From NCBI RefSeq assembly GCF_006716695.1, contig NZ_VFPN01000002.1, positions 620,001 to 684,000 on the forward strand: a DNA stretch of 64,000 nt, read 5' to 3'. The notes beneath the pieces are model-generated. The model saw only the letters and a list, made by a program, of their open reading frames with translations, searched no databases and was not told where the DNA came from. Positions 1 through 9,235 of the stretch are shown piece by piece (position 1 is the first letter of the stretch; the number at the start of each line of letters is the position of its first letter). Made by a program: the position numbers and the translations under genes. This stretch comes from Klugiella xanthotipulae. GTDB taxonomy: Bacteria > Actinomycetota > Actinomycetes > Actinomycetales > Microbacteriaceae.

Positions 1-3000
1 GCCCCGGCCACGAAGGTGGCGGTGTTCTGCCCTGCCGGGTTGACGAGCGAGACGGCGTTGTTGTTCACCGTGACCGTGATGGTCTTGGTCCCGGCCGTCG
101 TCGAGGTGATGGGGGCCGTGTAGGTGCCCTCCTCGCCCTCGGTGAACGCGCCAACGGTCACGCCCGCTGCGGGTGCAGCGGCCGCGGTGATGCTCGCGGC
201 AAATCCACCGGCGGGGCTACCGATCTGGTTGCTCAGCTTCACCGTGAGCGTGTGACTCTCGGTGTTATCGGCCGCCTTGGTACCCGTTGACACGCTGAAA
301 CTCGAGGTTGAGGTGTCCACGGGAACGGGGGTAAAGATGACGGATGCGGGCGAACCCGTGATCGCCTGGGTGGTGTTCACCGCGGCAGCAATTGAGAACG
401 CCTTATTGCCCGTCAAGGAGGTGAGCGGCAGCGCGGCTGTTCCGGTGCCGTCGGTTTCTACCGTCACCGTGCCGGGTCCGGCCACCGGGGTGCCCGTCGC
501 GGGGGTGTAGGTCACACCGGCGGGCAGTGTGAAGGTCACGGTCGCGTTGCTGACCGCAACACCCGCGGCGTTCTTCACGACGGCCTGAACAGTGTTCAGA
601 GCCGAGCCGTTGGCCAGGGCGTTGTTGGTCTTCGTGCTCACCGAGGAGGCCGACGCCACGGGAGCGTCATCGTCGAGGACCGTTACGCTGAGCATGTCGA
701 TCTGCAACTCGTCGTACTCGTAGTCGGTCGAATCCACGGAGGTGTTGAGCGTCACGCTGCGGGTACCGTCCACAATCGCGTTGTTAATCGCCACAACGGG
801 CACGTCAACAAAGCTCTGGATGGTGTCGAGCGTGGGCTGCGTGGTGCTCAGGTGCTCGTTGGTGGGCAGCGTCTTCGCAACCGAGGTCGCGGCCTGGGCC
901 GGCTTGGGCGTGGGCAGCGTCGAGTCCTTGACCAGTCCGGTCCACTCCTGGTTAAGGAACACGGTGTCCATCGGGGCCTTGTTGACCTGACCCGTGTTGG
1001 GGTCAACCGCTACGATCTGTACCCGGTAGCTGGCCTGGGTGGCGTCGCCCGCCTCGTTCACCGTGAGGGAGCGGGGGTTGGGCAGCGTGATGGACAGAGG
1101 CGAGTTGTAGGTGACGGAGTTATCGAGGGCCGCACCGGCAACGCCGGTCATCTCCTCGTCATCCGCGGCACCCGCAAAGTTGATCGGGGCTACCTTGGTG
1201 TTGGCCGGGTTGGTGTTTTTGTTCCCCGCCCGGTCGTTCACCGTGTTCTTGGCGATAGCCGGGGTGATCGTGCCCGAGGCGTTGGCCTTCACCGTCAGGT
1301 TCCAGCGCGTGCTCGAGATCTGCTCCAGGCCAACCACCTGCGAGCCCGCGGGGCTTCCCGAGGCGAAGGTGATGTCCGAGGCGGTCAGGGTATCGGTGCC
1401 GAGTGGCTCCGACGACTGCACCTCAAACACGATGTTGCGCCACGAGGTGGCGTCTTCCTGGGTTGTGCCCTGTTTGATCCACATTTCGGGGGCACAGGTG
1501 TCGCTACCCGTGATGGCCACGGTGCGCGAGTACTGCGAGGAGCGGCCGAGGCTGTCGAACGTCTGCAAGCGCAGCACGGCGGGTCCGCCCGAGTAGGCGA
1601 AGGGAACGGTCTTGGCAAAATCGGCGGCCGAGTTAACCTTCACGCGGCCCAGGTACTGTTCCAGACCGCGGTCGTCGCCGCCGTTGGCCGCGTTGTCACC
1701 GGCGAAGGCGTCCACGTACACGGGGTATGTGGGCGCGTATCCACCAGTCTGGGGTGCCTGCATGGTCACGTTCACCACACACGAGCCCACCGGGGCACTG
1801 GGGATGGTCGCAGCACTCGGGTAAACGGTACGCACGTATCCGTTGGCCGCGTTGGTAAAGACCTGGTTGGTGTTGTTGTAGTACTCCGCGGCAATCGGGG
1901 TGTTGGTGAATCCCGCGATGTTGTCGGCCGTGTTCCGCAGAATCTTGATGGTGTTTGCCGCACCATTCGCGGTGATCAGGTTGGTGCGTGCACCGCCCTG
2001 GAAGTGGTTGTCGCGGATGGTCAAACCGTTGTTCGCAGCCGTCACCCAGGTGTCCGCAGCGGTACCCGTGCGGCTGTACTTAAACAGGTTATTGGCGACG
2101 ACCTGGTTACTGCCGGCCGCGGTGAGCGTGAGGGCATCAGTCGCCGTCGTCCGGGTCTGGAGGAAGGTGTTTCCCACAATCGACAGGTTGTTGTACGTGC
2201 CGGAGTTGAGCGTGATCGGCGCGCGGGTGTTCCAGTCCTTGAACGTGGTATTCGTCACGCTCATGTTGTTGACCGTGACGGCGTTCCAGGGCAGGATGCC
2301 GTAGTAGTAGTTGTTGGTCGCTGTCGCACTAAACGTGGAGCGGTCGATTGTCAGACCCTCAATCGTCTTGGTGCCGTTGGCGATCATGGTGAGCCCGTAC
2401 CACCAGAGGTTGTCAAAGGTCACATTGCGGAAGGTGGTGTTCTTGGCCCCGGCCACAACAACCACGGCGCGCTCGGCGGCGATACTGCCCTGCGGGTTGT
2501 TGAGGAGACCGTTTTCCACGGTGAGGTTCTCGGCGGTCTGGCCGACATAAATCATGCTCTCACCGCTGGAGAGCTGGCTGAAGTTACGGAACGACTGGTT
2601 CTTCCCCGTGAACGCGAACACGGCATAGCCCGGGCCGTCAATCGTGGTGGTGAACCCGATCCGGTTCTGCAGGTCAATCGTGATGCCGTCATTCTTGATG
2701 AGGTACATCGCACCGTCATCAGCGTCAACATAGCCACCAACGTTGGAGGTCATGGCCGCACCGTTGGCCACCATGGGGGTCGCCTGCGGAGTCGGGTTCG
2801 TGGTGGTGTCGTAGTTAAGCTTCACGGTACCCGTGGAGGCCATCGTGCCCGTGGCGTTTGCCTGGCGGATCTCGGGGGCCGGCGCGATCAGAACGCGCTT
2901 ACCCGTGAGGGCGTTGGCTTCCTGGATGGCGGCGTACAGGGTACAGCTCGGTGCCGTCACCCCGGCGGTGTTGGTGACGGTATAGCGCGTTGCACACACG

Positions 3001-3218
3001 CCGTTGCCCGGCGTCACATCAGCGACGTCCCGGATATCGTTCACGAAGAGGGTGATGTCGTAGCCGTTGTCGAGCGTCTCCGCGGATGCCATCATGGCAC
3101 TCGTATTCAGAAGCCCGAAGAACGCAACGATGAAAGCAGTGGCCGCCGCTAGCGCCCTAAACGCGTAGCTCAACTGCGGCGAGTGCTTTGACGTCTCGCG
3201 TATTTGAAAGTTCTTCAC
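1..3218 (-). CDS. Large secreted beta-helix / Ig-like adhesin, 3' end outside window
   Basis: Open without a stop to the left edge, so about 1072 residues of a longer protein are visible. GTG start at 3218 begins VKNFQIRETSKH, followed by a hydrophobic core (ALAAATAFIVAFFGLL) and an AMMASA cleavage-like site: a signal peptide. The only purine-rich ribosome site (AAGAGGG) lies just one base from this GTG, so the start is uncertain, but no better one exists. Residues ~75-430 are Asn/Thr-rich with recurring N-x-TF, NNLF and NTF steps typical of right-handed parallel beta-helices. A middle part (~430-800) looks like beta-sandwich modules, and from ~800 onward repeated Ig-like (invasin/BIG-type) modules appear, e.g. 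NATVTFTLPAGVTYTP and TAGTKTITVTVNNN. Known relatives are cell-surface adhesins or extracellular matrix proteins; the ligand cannot be told. The anchor would be in the missing C-terminus. Confidence 0.85.
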   Translation of the reverse strand, partial: MKNFQIRETSKHSPQLSYAFRALAAATAFIVAFFGLLNTSAMMASAETLDNGYDITLFVNDIRDVADVTPGNGVCATRYTVTNTAGVTAPSCTLYAAIQEANALTGKRVLIAPAPEIRQANATGTMASTGTVKLNYDTTTNPTPQATPMVANGAAMTSNVGGYVDADDGAMYLIKNDGITIDLQNRIGFTTTIDGPGYAVFAFTGKNQSFRNFSQLSSGESMIYVGQTAENLTVENGLLNNPQGSIAAERAVVVVAGAKNTTFRNVTFDNLWWYGLTMIANGTKTIEGLTIDRSTFSATATNNYYYGILPWNAVTVNNMSVTNTTFKDWNTRAPITLNSGTYNNLSIVGNTFLQTRTTATDALTLTAAGSNQVVANNLFKYSRTGTAADTWVTAANNGLTIRDNHFQGGARTNLITANGAANTIKILRNTADNIAGFTNTPIAAEYYNNTNQVFTNAANGYVRTVYPSAATIPSAPVGSCVVNVTMQAPQTGGYAPTYPVYVDAFAGDNAANGGDDRGLEQYLGRVKVNSAADFAKTVPFAYSGGPAVLRLQTFDSLGRSSQYSRTVAITGSDTCAPEMWIKQGTTQEDATSWRNIVFEVQSSEPLGTDTLTASDITFASGSPAGSQVVGLEQISSTRWNLTVKANASGTITPAIAKNTVNDRAGNKNTNPANTKVAPINFAGAADDEEMTGVAGAALDNSVTYNSPLSITLPNPRSLTVNEAGDATQASYRVQIVAVDPNTGQVNKAPMDTVFLNQEWTGLVKDSTLPTPKPAQAATSVAKTLPTNEHLSTTQPTLDTIQSFVDVPVVAINNAIVDGTRSVTLNTSVDSTDYEYDELQIDMLSVTVLDDDAPVASASSVSTKTNNALANGSALNTVQAVVKNAAGVAVSNATVTFTLPAGVTYTPATGTPVAGPGTVTVETDGTGTAALPLTSLTGNKAFSIAAAVNTTQAITGSPASVIFTPVPVDTSTSSFSVSTGTKAADNTESHTLTVKLSNQIGSPAGGFAASITAAAAPAAGVTVGAFTEGEEGTYTAPITSTTAGTKTITVTVNNNAVSLVNPAGQNTATFVAG

Positions 3219-3785
3219 ACCCTCTTGAGATTCAGATGTGTGTGAACTATGACGCAGTTTGCACCATAAAAAGTAAAAATTTTTAGCAGACAGGATTATT
3301 GCTCCCCCAATCAGCTGTTGCGACCGGTTAACCGGCGCGCAACACGACGCGCAGCCCCCAAATGGCTGCACAGAACGGGTGGCCCCCTACAGACCACCGC
3401 GCACAATTAATAGTATGTGTTTACCTTGTGATTTCACCCACAGCTGACTGATCGCCACCCGTAGCTTCACCCCGCATACCGCGGGGGCTGGCAGCCCCCC
3501 AGCGCTGACGAAACGAATCGCCTACCCCACAGTGGATACAGCCATCACTCTTTCCCCCTCCTCAGACGCCCGTCACCCACCCCGACCGACGGCCCCTCCT
3601 CACGCCCGGTGTGTGGCCAAAAATCCCGGGCAGGACAAGCGTCGTGTACGCCCACTCACATGTGAGCGCGGAGAACGGGTGATGCGATGCGTCACTCCTC
3701 AGACAATCACCGCGGTGCGGTGTATACCGGAGCGGAGCACTAACAGGGGCTAATTAACCCGCCTTTTAACCCGATGCCGTCTTAG
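3219..3785. other. Intergenic region between LuxR regulator and adhesin
   Basis: About 570 bases with no credible gene. The part next to the adhesin (3241-3300) is AT-rich, with A5T5-type runs, and should hold its promoter. It also contains a perfect 12-base palindrome CCGGTTAACCGG at 3324-3335, two adjacent hairpins with C-rich loops at 3351-3398, and a GGGGGC/GCCCCC hairpin at 3483-3499 that could end the LuxR transcript. A 73-codon plus-strand reading frame inside (3532-3753) shows no coding character. Confidence 0.6.
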
Positions 3786-6398
3786 TTATGCGGTGGGGGT
3801 CGGTGGCCCCGGGAAGAAATACCCGGACTCCGCGGCCGCCCGTACCGCCTCTTCGCGGGAGGACACGCCAAACTTGCGGTACAGGGTGCGCAGTTGCGCC
3901 TTCACCGTGTTGGCGGAGACCGAGAGCCGGGCCGCGATCACGGGCAGGGAGTCCCCGCTGGGCAACTCGCGCAACAGAACCGTTTCGCGCGCGGTCAGCG
4001 GCACCGCCCGGTGGACGATGGGGAAGAGGTCGTCCGGCGGGTCGCTGCGCAGGAAGGAGTCCACGAACTCGCGGGCGGCACCGGTCACAACCTCCCGCAG
4101 GGCGAGCAGGTCGCGCCGCGGCAGCATCAGCGGGGCCAGCCAGCCCTCCACCACGAGCGCGGTCTCGAGTGCCGATGTGGCGGCATCCACCGCAACCTCG
4201 ACGTGGCCCAGGCGCAGGGCCGCCGCCGCGTAGATGATCCGCGCCAGGGCAGACGCGCGCAGGTTCGTGGCCGACGCCGTGCGGTCAATCGTCTCGGCGA
4301 GCGTGGCCATGGCCTTTTCGGGCTGGTCGCCAACCAGCTGGCTGAGACCCCGAAACGCCACGATGAGCGGGCCGGGGGCCGGGAGGTCGCTGAGCTGGCG
4401 CTGGGCACCGGCGACGTGACCCTCCGAGAGGAGGGCCATCGCCCGTATCCCCAGCAACCCGCTGAGGATGCTCGGCGAGGTCTTCGGATGCGCACCGGGC
4501 ACGAGCGCCGCGTCGATGCTGGCGAGGGCGCGGGCCGGGGCACCAATGGAGAGGTCAATCCAGGCATCCACCGCGCAGAAGTAGGCCCAGTGCTCGGCCC
4601 TGCCAAGGTGGGCGCGCACACTATCCAGCTCGGCACGCGCCGCCGCCGGCTCACCGACCCCGAGCCGGTCGAGGGCACGCGTTATGCGGTACAGTTCCGC
4701 CGAGTTACCGTGGGTCAGCTCGTCGGACGGACCCGCCGCCTCCGTCTGGGCCAGCAGGGTGCGGGCTCGTCGCATATCGCCGCGGAAGGCCAGGATGCCC
4801 ATGAGTAGCGAGACGCTCCCAAACATCACCCTGGGGAACCGGGGCTCGGCGTACACGAGGGACAGTTCACACCCCGCGATGGCCTGGCTGTAGTCGGCGT
4901 TATAGAAAAGGGAGGTAGCACAGATCTGCACCAGCAGCGGCAGGCTGGCACCCATCTCGTAGCGCTGCTTCTTACCGATGCGGGGGGCCACCTGGACCGC
5001 ACGCCGGGCACGCTGGGCAGCCTGGGAGAAATTGCCAACAGTACGGTGGGCGAGGGAGGCGAGAGCCAGCCACCAGACGGCCTCGACGGGGTCGTCATCC
5101 TGCTCACGCCGGTCCAGCGCGGCGAGCGCTTTCGTGAGCAGAAAGGCGGCGCGTGAGCGGTGACCCTGGGCGGTGAGGGCCACGCCCATCACCACGAGCA
5201 GGGTGGGGAATCCGGAGAGGTCGGCGCTCGGTACCGCGTTGAGGAGGTGCAGAAACTCCGCGGCCAGGGCGTCGTCCAGGTGGGCCCAGGATTCCCGCAC
5301 CACGCGCGAGGCAAAGAGGTAGTCGTGCTCGGCGAGCGCGTTTTCGAGGGCGAGGGTGTAGCGCCCCGCCGCGAGCGCCCAGCGCGCCAGGTCGTGGTGC
5401 ACGTGCAACAGTTCGGGAGCTATTCGCAGCGCAGCCTGCCGCTGGAGCGCGGCTCGGACCTCCGGGAAGAGGGAGAAGATGGGCCCCTCGGGGCTACCCG
5501 CCCACGCACCCACCGCGTCCAGTGCGGCCCGGTCGAGAAATTCCTGCGCACGATCGGTTTCACCGAGCAGGCTGCCCAGCGCCGTCGTCACCCGAGGTGC
5601 CGGGGAGACGCGCATCAGGAACGTCACCATGTCGGAGAGTTCTGGGTCGGCGAGGAAGTATTCGAGGAGCAGGTCGGAGACCTCCTCCATCGAGGGGATG
5701 ACCGCGTTCCCCTCCGCGCCGGATCGTTTCAGCCCGACGCCCACGAGTCGGGCGGCGAGCGGGAGGCGGCAGAGCCGGAGGTCGAGCCCGTCAGGAACGG
5801 GCCGCCCGGTCATCCCCCGCAGCACGAGGCCCGCCTCCTCCGGGGTCAGGAAGAGGTCGGCCGACTCAATGTAGGCCACATCAACGAGGGCCTCCACGGC
5901 CAGGCCACTCAGCTGCCGCGGTGAACGGGTCGCCACGACAACGCGCAGGCGGCGGAAGCGTTCCAGCAGGGTGAGGATGTCGGCGTCACTCGCCGGGTCG
6001 CTCGCCGACGAGTAGTGGTCGATCACGATGGTGAGCGGCTCAGCCAGTGCCTCCAGGGCCTGGACGAGGATGCACAACTGCTTCTCTACCGACCCGGCGG
6101 CCGCCAGTCCCCGCAGCCATCCCCGGGGGTCATCGATGAAGGGAAGCCGGGACAGGTGCTCACCGATCCGGGTGAGGAGTTCGGTGCGCGAGATGGCCCG
6201 ACGCCCCAACTCCACGTACAGGTAGCGGGCGGTGTGGGCGGCCCGCTCGGCGAGCCACTGTGCAAGCAGGGTCGATTTGCCCGCTCCGCCGCCCGCCCGC
6301 AACACGGTGAGCGGAAGTTCCGCATTGAGCAGGGCGTTGAGGCGGGGCCGGAGGATGGCGTCCCGGGGCACGCGGGGCAACGGCAAAGAGTCCGACAT
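3786..6398 (-). CDS. LuxR-family MalT-like (LAL) ATP-dependent transcriptional regulator
   Basis: 870 residues from ATG 6398, which follows a strong GGGGAGGGGAGG ribosome site; an in-frame GTG at 6416 lies inside that site and is rejected. Residues 36-43 (GGGAGKST) are a Walker A loop, LTIVIDHYSS near residue 120 a Walker B strand, then a long alpha-helical TPR-like region (~330-780) rich in Ala/Leu. The last ~65 residues (LTARETVLLRELPSG onward, VSANTVKAQLRTLYRKFGV) form a LuxR helix-turn-helix. This is the MalT/LAL layout: an ATPase switch and sensor coupled to DNA binding. The inducer is unknown. It is transcribed toward the adhesin gene, 570 bases downstream on the same strand, so the adhesin is a plausible but unproven target. 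Confidence 0.9.
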   Translation of the reverse strand: MSDSLPLPRVPRDAILRPRLNALLNAELPLTVLRAGGGAGKSTLLAQWLAERAAHTARYLYVELGRRAISRTELLTRIGEHLSRLPFIDDPRGWLRGLAAAGSVEKQLCILVQALEALAEPLTIVIDHYSSASDPASDADILTLLERFRRLRVVVATRSPRQLSGLAVEALVDVAYIESADLFLTPEEAGLVLRGMTGRPVPDGLDLRLCRLPLAARLVGVGLKRSGAEGNAVIPSMEEVSDLLLEYFLADPELSDMVTFLMRVSPAPRVTTALGSLLGETDRAQEFLDRAALDAVGAWAGSPEGPIFSLFPEVRAALQRQAALRIAPELLHVHHDLARWALAAGRYTLALENALAEHDYLFASRVVRESWAHLDDALAAEFLHLLNAVPSADLSGFPTLLVVMGVALTAQGHRSRAAFLLTKALAALDRREQDDDPVEAVWWLALASLAHRTVGNFSQAAQRARRAVQVAPRIGKKQRYEMGASLPLLVQICATSLFYNADYSQAIAGCELSLVYAEPRFPRVMFGSVSLLMGILAFRGDMRRARTLLAQTEAAGPSDELTHGNSAELYRITRALDRLGVGEPAAARAELDSVRAHLGRAEHWAYFCAVDAWIDLSIGAPARALASIDAALVPGAHPKTSPSILSGLLGIRAMALLSEGHVAGAQRQLSDLPAPGPLIVAFRGLSQLVGDQPEKAMATLAETIDRTASATNLRASALARIIYAAAALRLGHVEVAVDAATSALETALVVEGWLAPLMLPRRDLLALREVVTGAAREFVDSFLRSDPPDDLFPIVHRAVPLTARETVLLRELPSGDSLPVIAARLSVSANTVKAQLRTLYRKFGVSSREEAVRAAAESGYFFPGPPTPTA

Positions 6399-6488
6399 AT
6401 GGCCTCCCCTCCCCACAATGGGGATGCCACACGTCCCCCTGTTCTCGATCTTACCGGCGCGTCGGCGGGGGCCGCACCAATTCGACGG

Positions 6489-7655
6489 TTACGCCGTCAC
6501 CCGCACCAGAAATGCGACCGTCCGGGCCAGTGTGGTGTGGGCCGCGGCGAGGTCAAGCTGGAACGGGAAGCCGTGCGCGAGCCCCGGATCCTCCTCATCC
6601 GAGAAGAAAACGGCTGTGACGGGCACCCCCAGGTCGGCCAGTTTCTGGGCAAAGGGGCGGGACTGCTGCCGGGTGAGGGCGTCCGCATTGCCGCCCGCAA
6701 TGAACGTTTCAGGGAACCCGGCTGTGACGGCGTGAATCGTGGACATCTGCCGACCAACCGGCGACTGGGCCCACTCCCTGGTGCCCGTGTAAGCCCACAA
6801 CCCGGTGGCGAACCCCCAGCCCTCGGCCCCCTCCAGGTCGCCCAGAGCGTCGAGGTCGTACACCCCGCCGTCAAGGATGATGCCGCGCAGCTGATACGCG
6901 GCCACCGTCGGCACGATACCGAGGTCGGCCGCGTAGCCCGGGTTGGTGGTCAGGGCTGCCACCTGGCTGGCCAGCTGGGCCCCCGCAGAATCCCCGGCGA
7001 GCACCATCCGGTCCGGGTCGATGCCCAGCTCGGTGGCGTGCGCACTCACGTAGCCGAGGGCGTTGTTCACCTGGGTGACCGCATCCGGGTAGCGCGCCTC
7101 GGGTGCCAGCGAATAATCAACGCTCACGGTCGCGTATCCGTAGGCGGCCAGGATGCGCAGATACGGTGCCACATCGGCTTTGCTGCCCGAGGCCCAGGTC
7201 CCGCCGTGGACCCACACGACCACGGGCAGCGGCCCCCCGGCCTCTTCCGGGGTGTACAGGTCGAGTGTAACCGCGTCGTTGACGCCGTCGTAGGGGATAT
7301 TGAGCCGCTCAGCCACGCCCGTGCCGGGGGCGTAGGCCGCCATCTCGGCAACGGCCTCCGCAGCCCCCCGCTCGCGAAGCTCCCGAACGATAAGCACCGA
7401 CGGCGTGGGCGTGATGAGGGTGGCGGCGAGACCGGACGTAGCGGCGACGGCGACGGCCGCGACAATCACCCGCCGCGGGCGGCGGTACCACGGTCGCGGC
7501 CGGGCGGGCGGCATCAGCGCAACCCCGGCATCCGTGTTGTACGCATCATGGTCGCGGCCCCCACCCCGTCGGTTGCTGGTGGTGCGGCCCACAACACGGG
7601 CTCGCACCGACCGGTAGTGTGCTGTCAGCATAGTCGCTGGGGCGCGACGACGCAC
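6489..7655 (-). CDS. Membrane-anchored alpha/beta hydrolase (esterase/lipase family)
   Basis: 388 residues from GTG 7655; later starts at 7631 (ATG) or 7514 (ATG, Met48) are possible and none has a clear ribosome site. A single hydrophobic segment at residues 63-82 (VIVAAVAVAATSGLAATLI) acts as signal anchor. HGGTW at 150-154 is the oxyanion-hole motif of the hormone-sensitive-lipase/BD-FAE type, GDSAG at 221-225 carries nucleophile Ser223, an Asp in GNADALTRQ and a His in LAHGF near the C-terminus complete the triad. The predicted role is hydrolysis of carboxylic esters at the cell surface; substrate unknown. It stands alone, 67 bases downstream of the broken type VII locus and 90 bases upstream of the LuxR regulator. 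Confidence 0.85.
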   Translation of the reverse strand: MRRRAPATMLTAHYRSVRARVVGRTTSNRRGGGRDHDAYNTDAGVALMPPARPRPWYRRPRRVIVAAVAVAATSGLAATLITPTPSVLIVRELRERGAAEAVAEMAAYAPGTGVAERLNIPYDGVNDAVTLDLYTPEEAGGPLPVVVWVHGGTWASGSKADVAPYLRILAAYGYATVSVDYSLAPEARYPDAVTQVNNALGYVSAHATELGIDPDRMVLAGDSAGAQLASQVAALTTNPGYAADLGIVPTVAAYQLRGIILDGGVYDLDALGDLEGAEGWGFATGLWAYTGTREWAQSPVGRQMSTIHAVTAGFPETFIAGGNADALTRQQSRPFAQKLADLGVPVTAVFFSDEEDPGLAHGFPFQLDLAAAHTTLARTVAFLVRVTA

Positions 7656-7722
7656 CTGTTTTTATGCCTGACCGGGCCGGAACCTCAATCACCCCCGAAA
7701 CAGGTGTGACGGCAACGCCGGG

Positions 7723-7926
7723 TTAGTCGTCCTCAGCGTCCTCACGCAGCATCTTGATCCAGGTGATGACGCCCCACACGATGCCCGCGACACCAATGAT
7801 GCCGGTGACGATGCTCAGCCAGAGCGGGTCGAGCGTGGCGAGGAATCGCTGGATGCCCGAGCGGCGCCCTCTGGCGTTCGCATCGGCGAATTCCCCCCAC
7901 ATCGGCGTCTGACACACGATAGCAAC
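7723..7926 (-). pseudogene. 3' fragment of a gene cut by the IS element (membrane tail)
   Basis: An open frame running out of the left end of the insertion sequence encodes about 67 residues (VAIVCQTPMWGEF ... LREDAEDD), with one transmembrane helix (LWLSIVTGIIGVAGIVWGVI). No proper start remains; the first GTG is at 7917. It lies on the same strand as the fragment on the other side of the element (9236-9391) and would be in frame with it if the element were removed. Without a target duplication it cannot be shown that the two fragments were ever directly adjacent; an IS-linked deletion is likely. Function unknown. Confidence 0.55.
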
Positions 7927-7950
7927 TGGTTTGGCCTGGGTTTAGTTCCG
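7927..7950 (+). repeat. Left inverted repeat of IS3-family element
   Basis: 24 bases starting TGGTTTGGCCTGGG, exactly complementary to 9212-9235. The two extra bases outside (AC / GT) also pair, so the true tip could lie up to two bases further out. Confidence 0.9.
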
Positions 7951-7975
7951 TACTTTCAACAAGGATAGGAACACC

Positions 7976-8290
7976 ATGGCAAACAAATATGAACCAGAAT
8001 TCCGTGAACGCGCGCTGCGTATGCTCACCGAAGCGCTCCCCGAGCATACGAGCCTCAACGCAGCCAGCAACCAGGTCGGCAAGCTCCTCGGTGTCTCACC
8101 AGACACGCTGCGTATCTGGCATCGTCAAACGCTGATCGATACTGGCCAAAAACCCGGCGTGACCACTGATATGAACGAGGAGAACCGGCGACTGCGCCGC
8201 GAAGTCGCTGAACTCAAGAAAGCAAACGAAGTCTTGCGAGCTGCGAGCATATTTTTCGCCAAGGAACTCGACCCGCCACGAACGAAATGA
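7976..8290 (+). CDS. IS3-family transposase OrfA
   Basis: 104 residues. ATG 7976 follows AAGGATAGGAAC. N-terminal half is a helix-turn-helix of the transposase_8 type (KYEPEFRERALRML ... GVSPDTLRIWHRQ), and the C-terminal half is a leucine-zipper-like coiled coil (NRRLRREVAELKKANEVL). It binds the inverted repeats and dimerises. The stop overlaps the orfB start (ATGA). OrfB is in the -1 frame, as is usual when an OrfAB fusion is made by programmed frameshifting; a TTTTTC run at 8252-8257, inside the shared open region 8212-8290, is a candidate slip site. This is inferred, not shown. Confidence 0.93.
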   Translation: MANKYEPEFRERALRMLTEALPEHTSLNAASNQVGKLLGVSPDTLRIWHRQTLIDTGQKPGVTTDMNEENRRLRREVAELKKANEVLRAASIFFAKELDPPRTK

Positions 8291-9198
8291 TCCAATTCAT
8301 CGATACCTATCGTGATCGTTTCGGGGTTGAGTTCCTGTGCCGTGTGCTGGGCTCGGCAATTCGTGGGTTTCTGACGTCCCGAGGATATCGGGCAGCGAAA
8401 CACAGACTCCCGTCGGTCAGGAAACTACGCGACGAGATTCTCGTCACCGAGATCCGTCAACTCCACAAACAGCACTACAGCGTCTACGGGCGCCGCAAGA
8501 TGCACGCCCTCCTCACCAGAGCAGGGTGGGTCATCGGACGCGACCAAACCGAGCGTCTGATGAAAATCGCCGGAGTGCGTGGGGTACGTCGTTCGAAGAG
8601 AGCCTTCACAACAACGAGTGACGTCAGGGATCAGCTGCCGGGTGATCTCGTCGAACGCCAGTTCGTGGCCGACGGGCCAATGAAGTTGTTGGTGTGTGAC
8701 ATCACTTACGTTGCTACGTGGGCTGGGTTCGCATACACCGCGTTCATTATTGATGTCTTTGATCGTAAGATCGTTGGCTGGAACGTTGCCTCAACACTGA
8801 AAGCTGAGATACTGCCGCTGCAGGCGCTTGAGATGGCGGCCTGGCAATCAGGTGGAACGCTCGACGGGGCCGTGCATCACAGCGACCACGGATCGAACTA
8901 CATGTCGATGGTCTACTCCAACCGCGTCAGAGAACTGGGGGCGATTCCTTCAACGGGGACCGTAGGTGACAGCTACGATAATGCCCTGGCCGAGTCAGTG
9001 AACGCGCTCTACAAAGCAGAACTCATCCGCATGCGTGGCCCCTGGAAAACAGTTGAGGAAGTCGAACTCGCCACCCTGGAGTATGTGTGGTGGTGGAACA
9101 ATGAGCGCCTCCACGGCGAGCTAGGCAGGCGAACCCCGGTCGAGGTTGAGACGGCGTACTATGCTGAGGCGCAGTCACTCGTGACAACCGTCGAGTGA
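8287..9198 (+). CDS. IS3-family transposase OrfB (DDE integrase catalytic subunit)
   Basis: 303 residues with an HTH_21-like N-terminus (YSVYGRRKMHALLTRAGW) and an rve integrase core. Catalytic acids are visible as Asp138 (VCDITYV), Asp200 (HHSDHGSNY) and Glu236 (ALAESVNALYKAELI), giving the DD(35)E spacing of IS3 transposases. Full length and undamaged, so the element may still be mobile. ATG 8287 overlaps the orfA stop by four bases; active enzyme is probably the OrfAB frameshift product. Confidence 0.95.
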   Translation: MIQFIDTYRDRFGVEFLCRVLGSAIRGFLTSRGYRAAKHRLPSVRKLRDEILVTEIRQLHKQHYSVYGRRKMHALLTRAGWVIGRDQTERLMKIAGVRGVRRSKRAFTTTSDVRDQLPGDLVERQFVADGPMKLLVCDITYVATWAGFAYTAFIIDVFDRKIVGWNVASTLKAEILPLQALEMAAWQSGGTLDGAVHHSDHGSNYMSMVYSNRVRELGAIPSTGTVGDSYDNALAESVNALYKAELIRMRGPWKTVEEVELATLEYVWWWNNERLHGELGRRTPVEVETAYYAEAQSLVTTVE

Positions 9199-9211
9199 TG
9201 AACAAAATAGT

Positions 9212-9235
9212 CGGAACTAAACCCAGGCCAAACCA
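9212..9235 (-). repeat. Right inverted repeat of IS3-family element
   Basis: Reverse complement of 7927-7950, ending GGCCAAACCA. It lies 14 bases after the orfB stop codon region. Confidence 0.9.

Larger units (their letters stand above)
7927..9235 (+). mobile_element. IS3-family insertion sequence, complete
   Basis: About 1309 bases bounded by 24-base perfect inverted repeats (7927-7950 and 9212-9235; ends TGGTTTGGCC and GGCCAAACCA), with the 5'-TG...CA-3' tips usual for IS3. It carries orfA and orfB in the standard overlapping arrangement, both intact. Bases flanking these ends (AAC on the left, GTA on the right) do not match, so no target-site duplication is seen. It interrupts a type VII effector-like gene. 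Confidence 0.92.

Noticed and set aside
852-3152. A 766-codon plus-strand open frame opposite the adhesin
   Set aside because: Its translation is Arg/Val/Gly/His-rich without any domain, while the minus strand gives a signal peptide and clear beta-helix and Ig repeats through the same bases.
3532-3753. 73-codon plus-strand frame in the adhesin upstream gap
   Set aside because: No ribosome site, no hydrophobic or family pattern, and residue composition of random high-GC sequence.
6015-7709. 564-codon plus-strand frame opposite the LuxR start and esterase genes
   Set aside because: It crosses two genes with intact catalytic motifs on the other strand, and shows only shadow composition.
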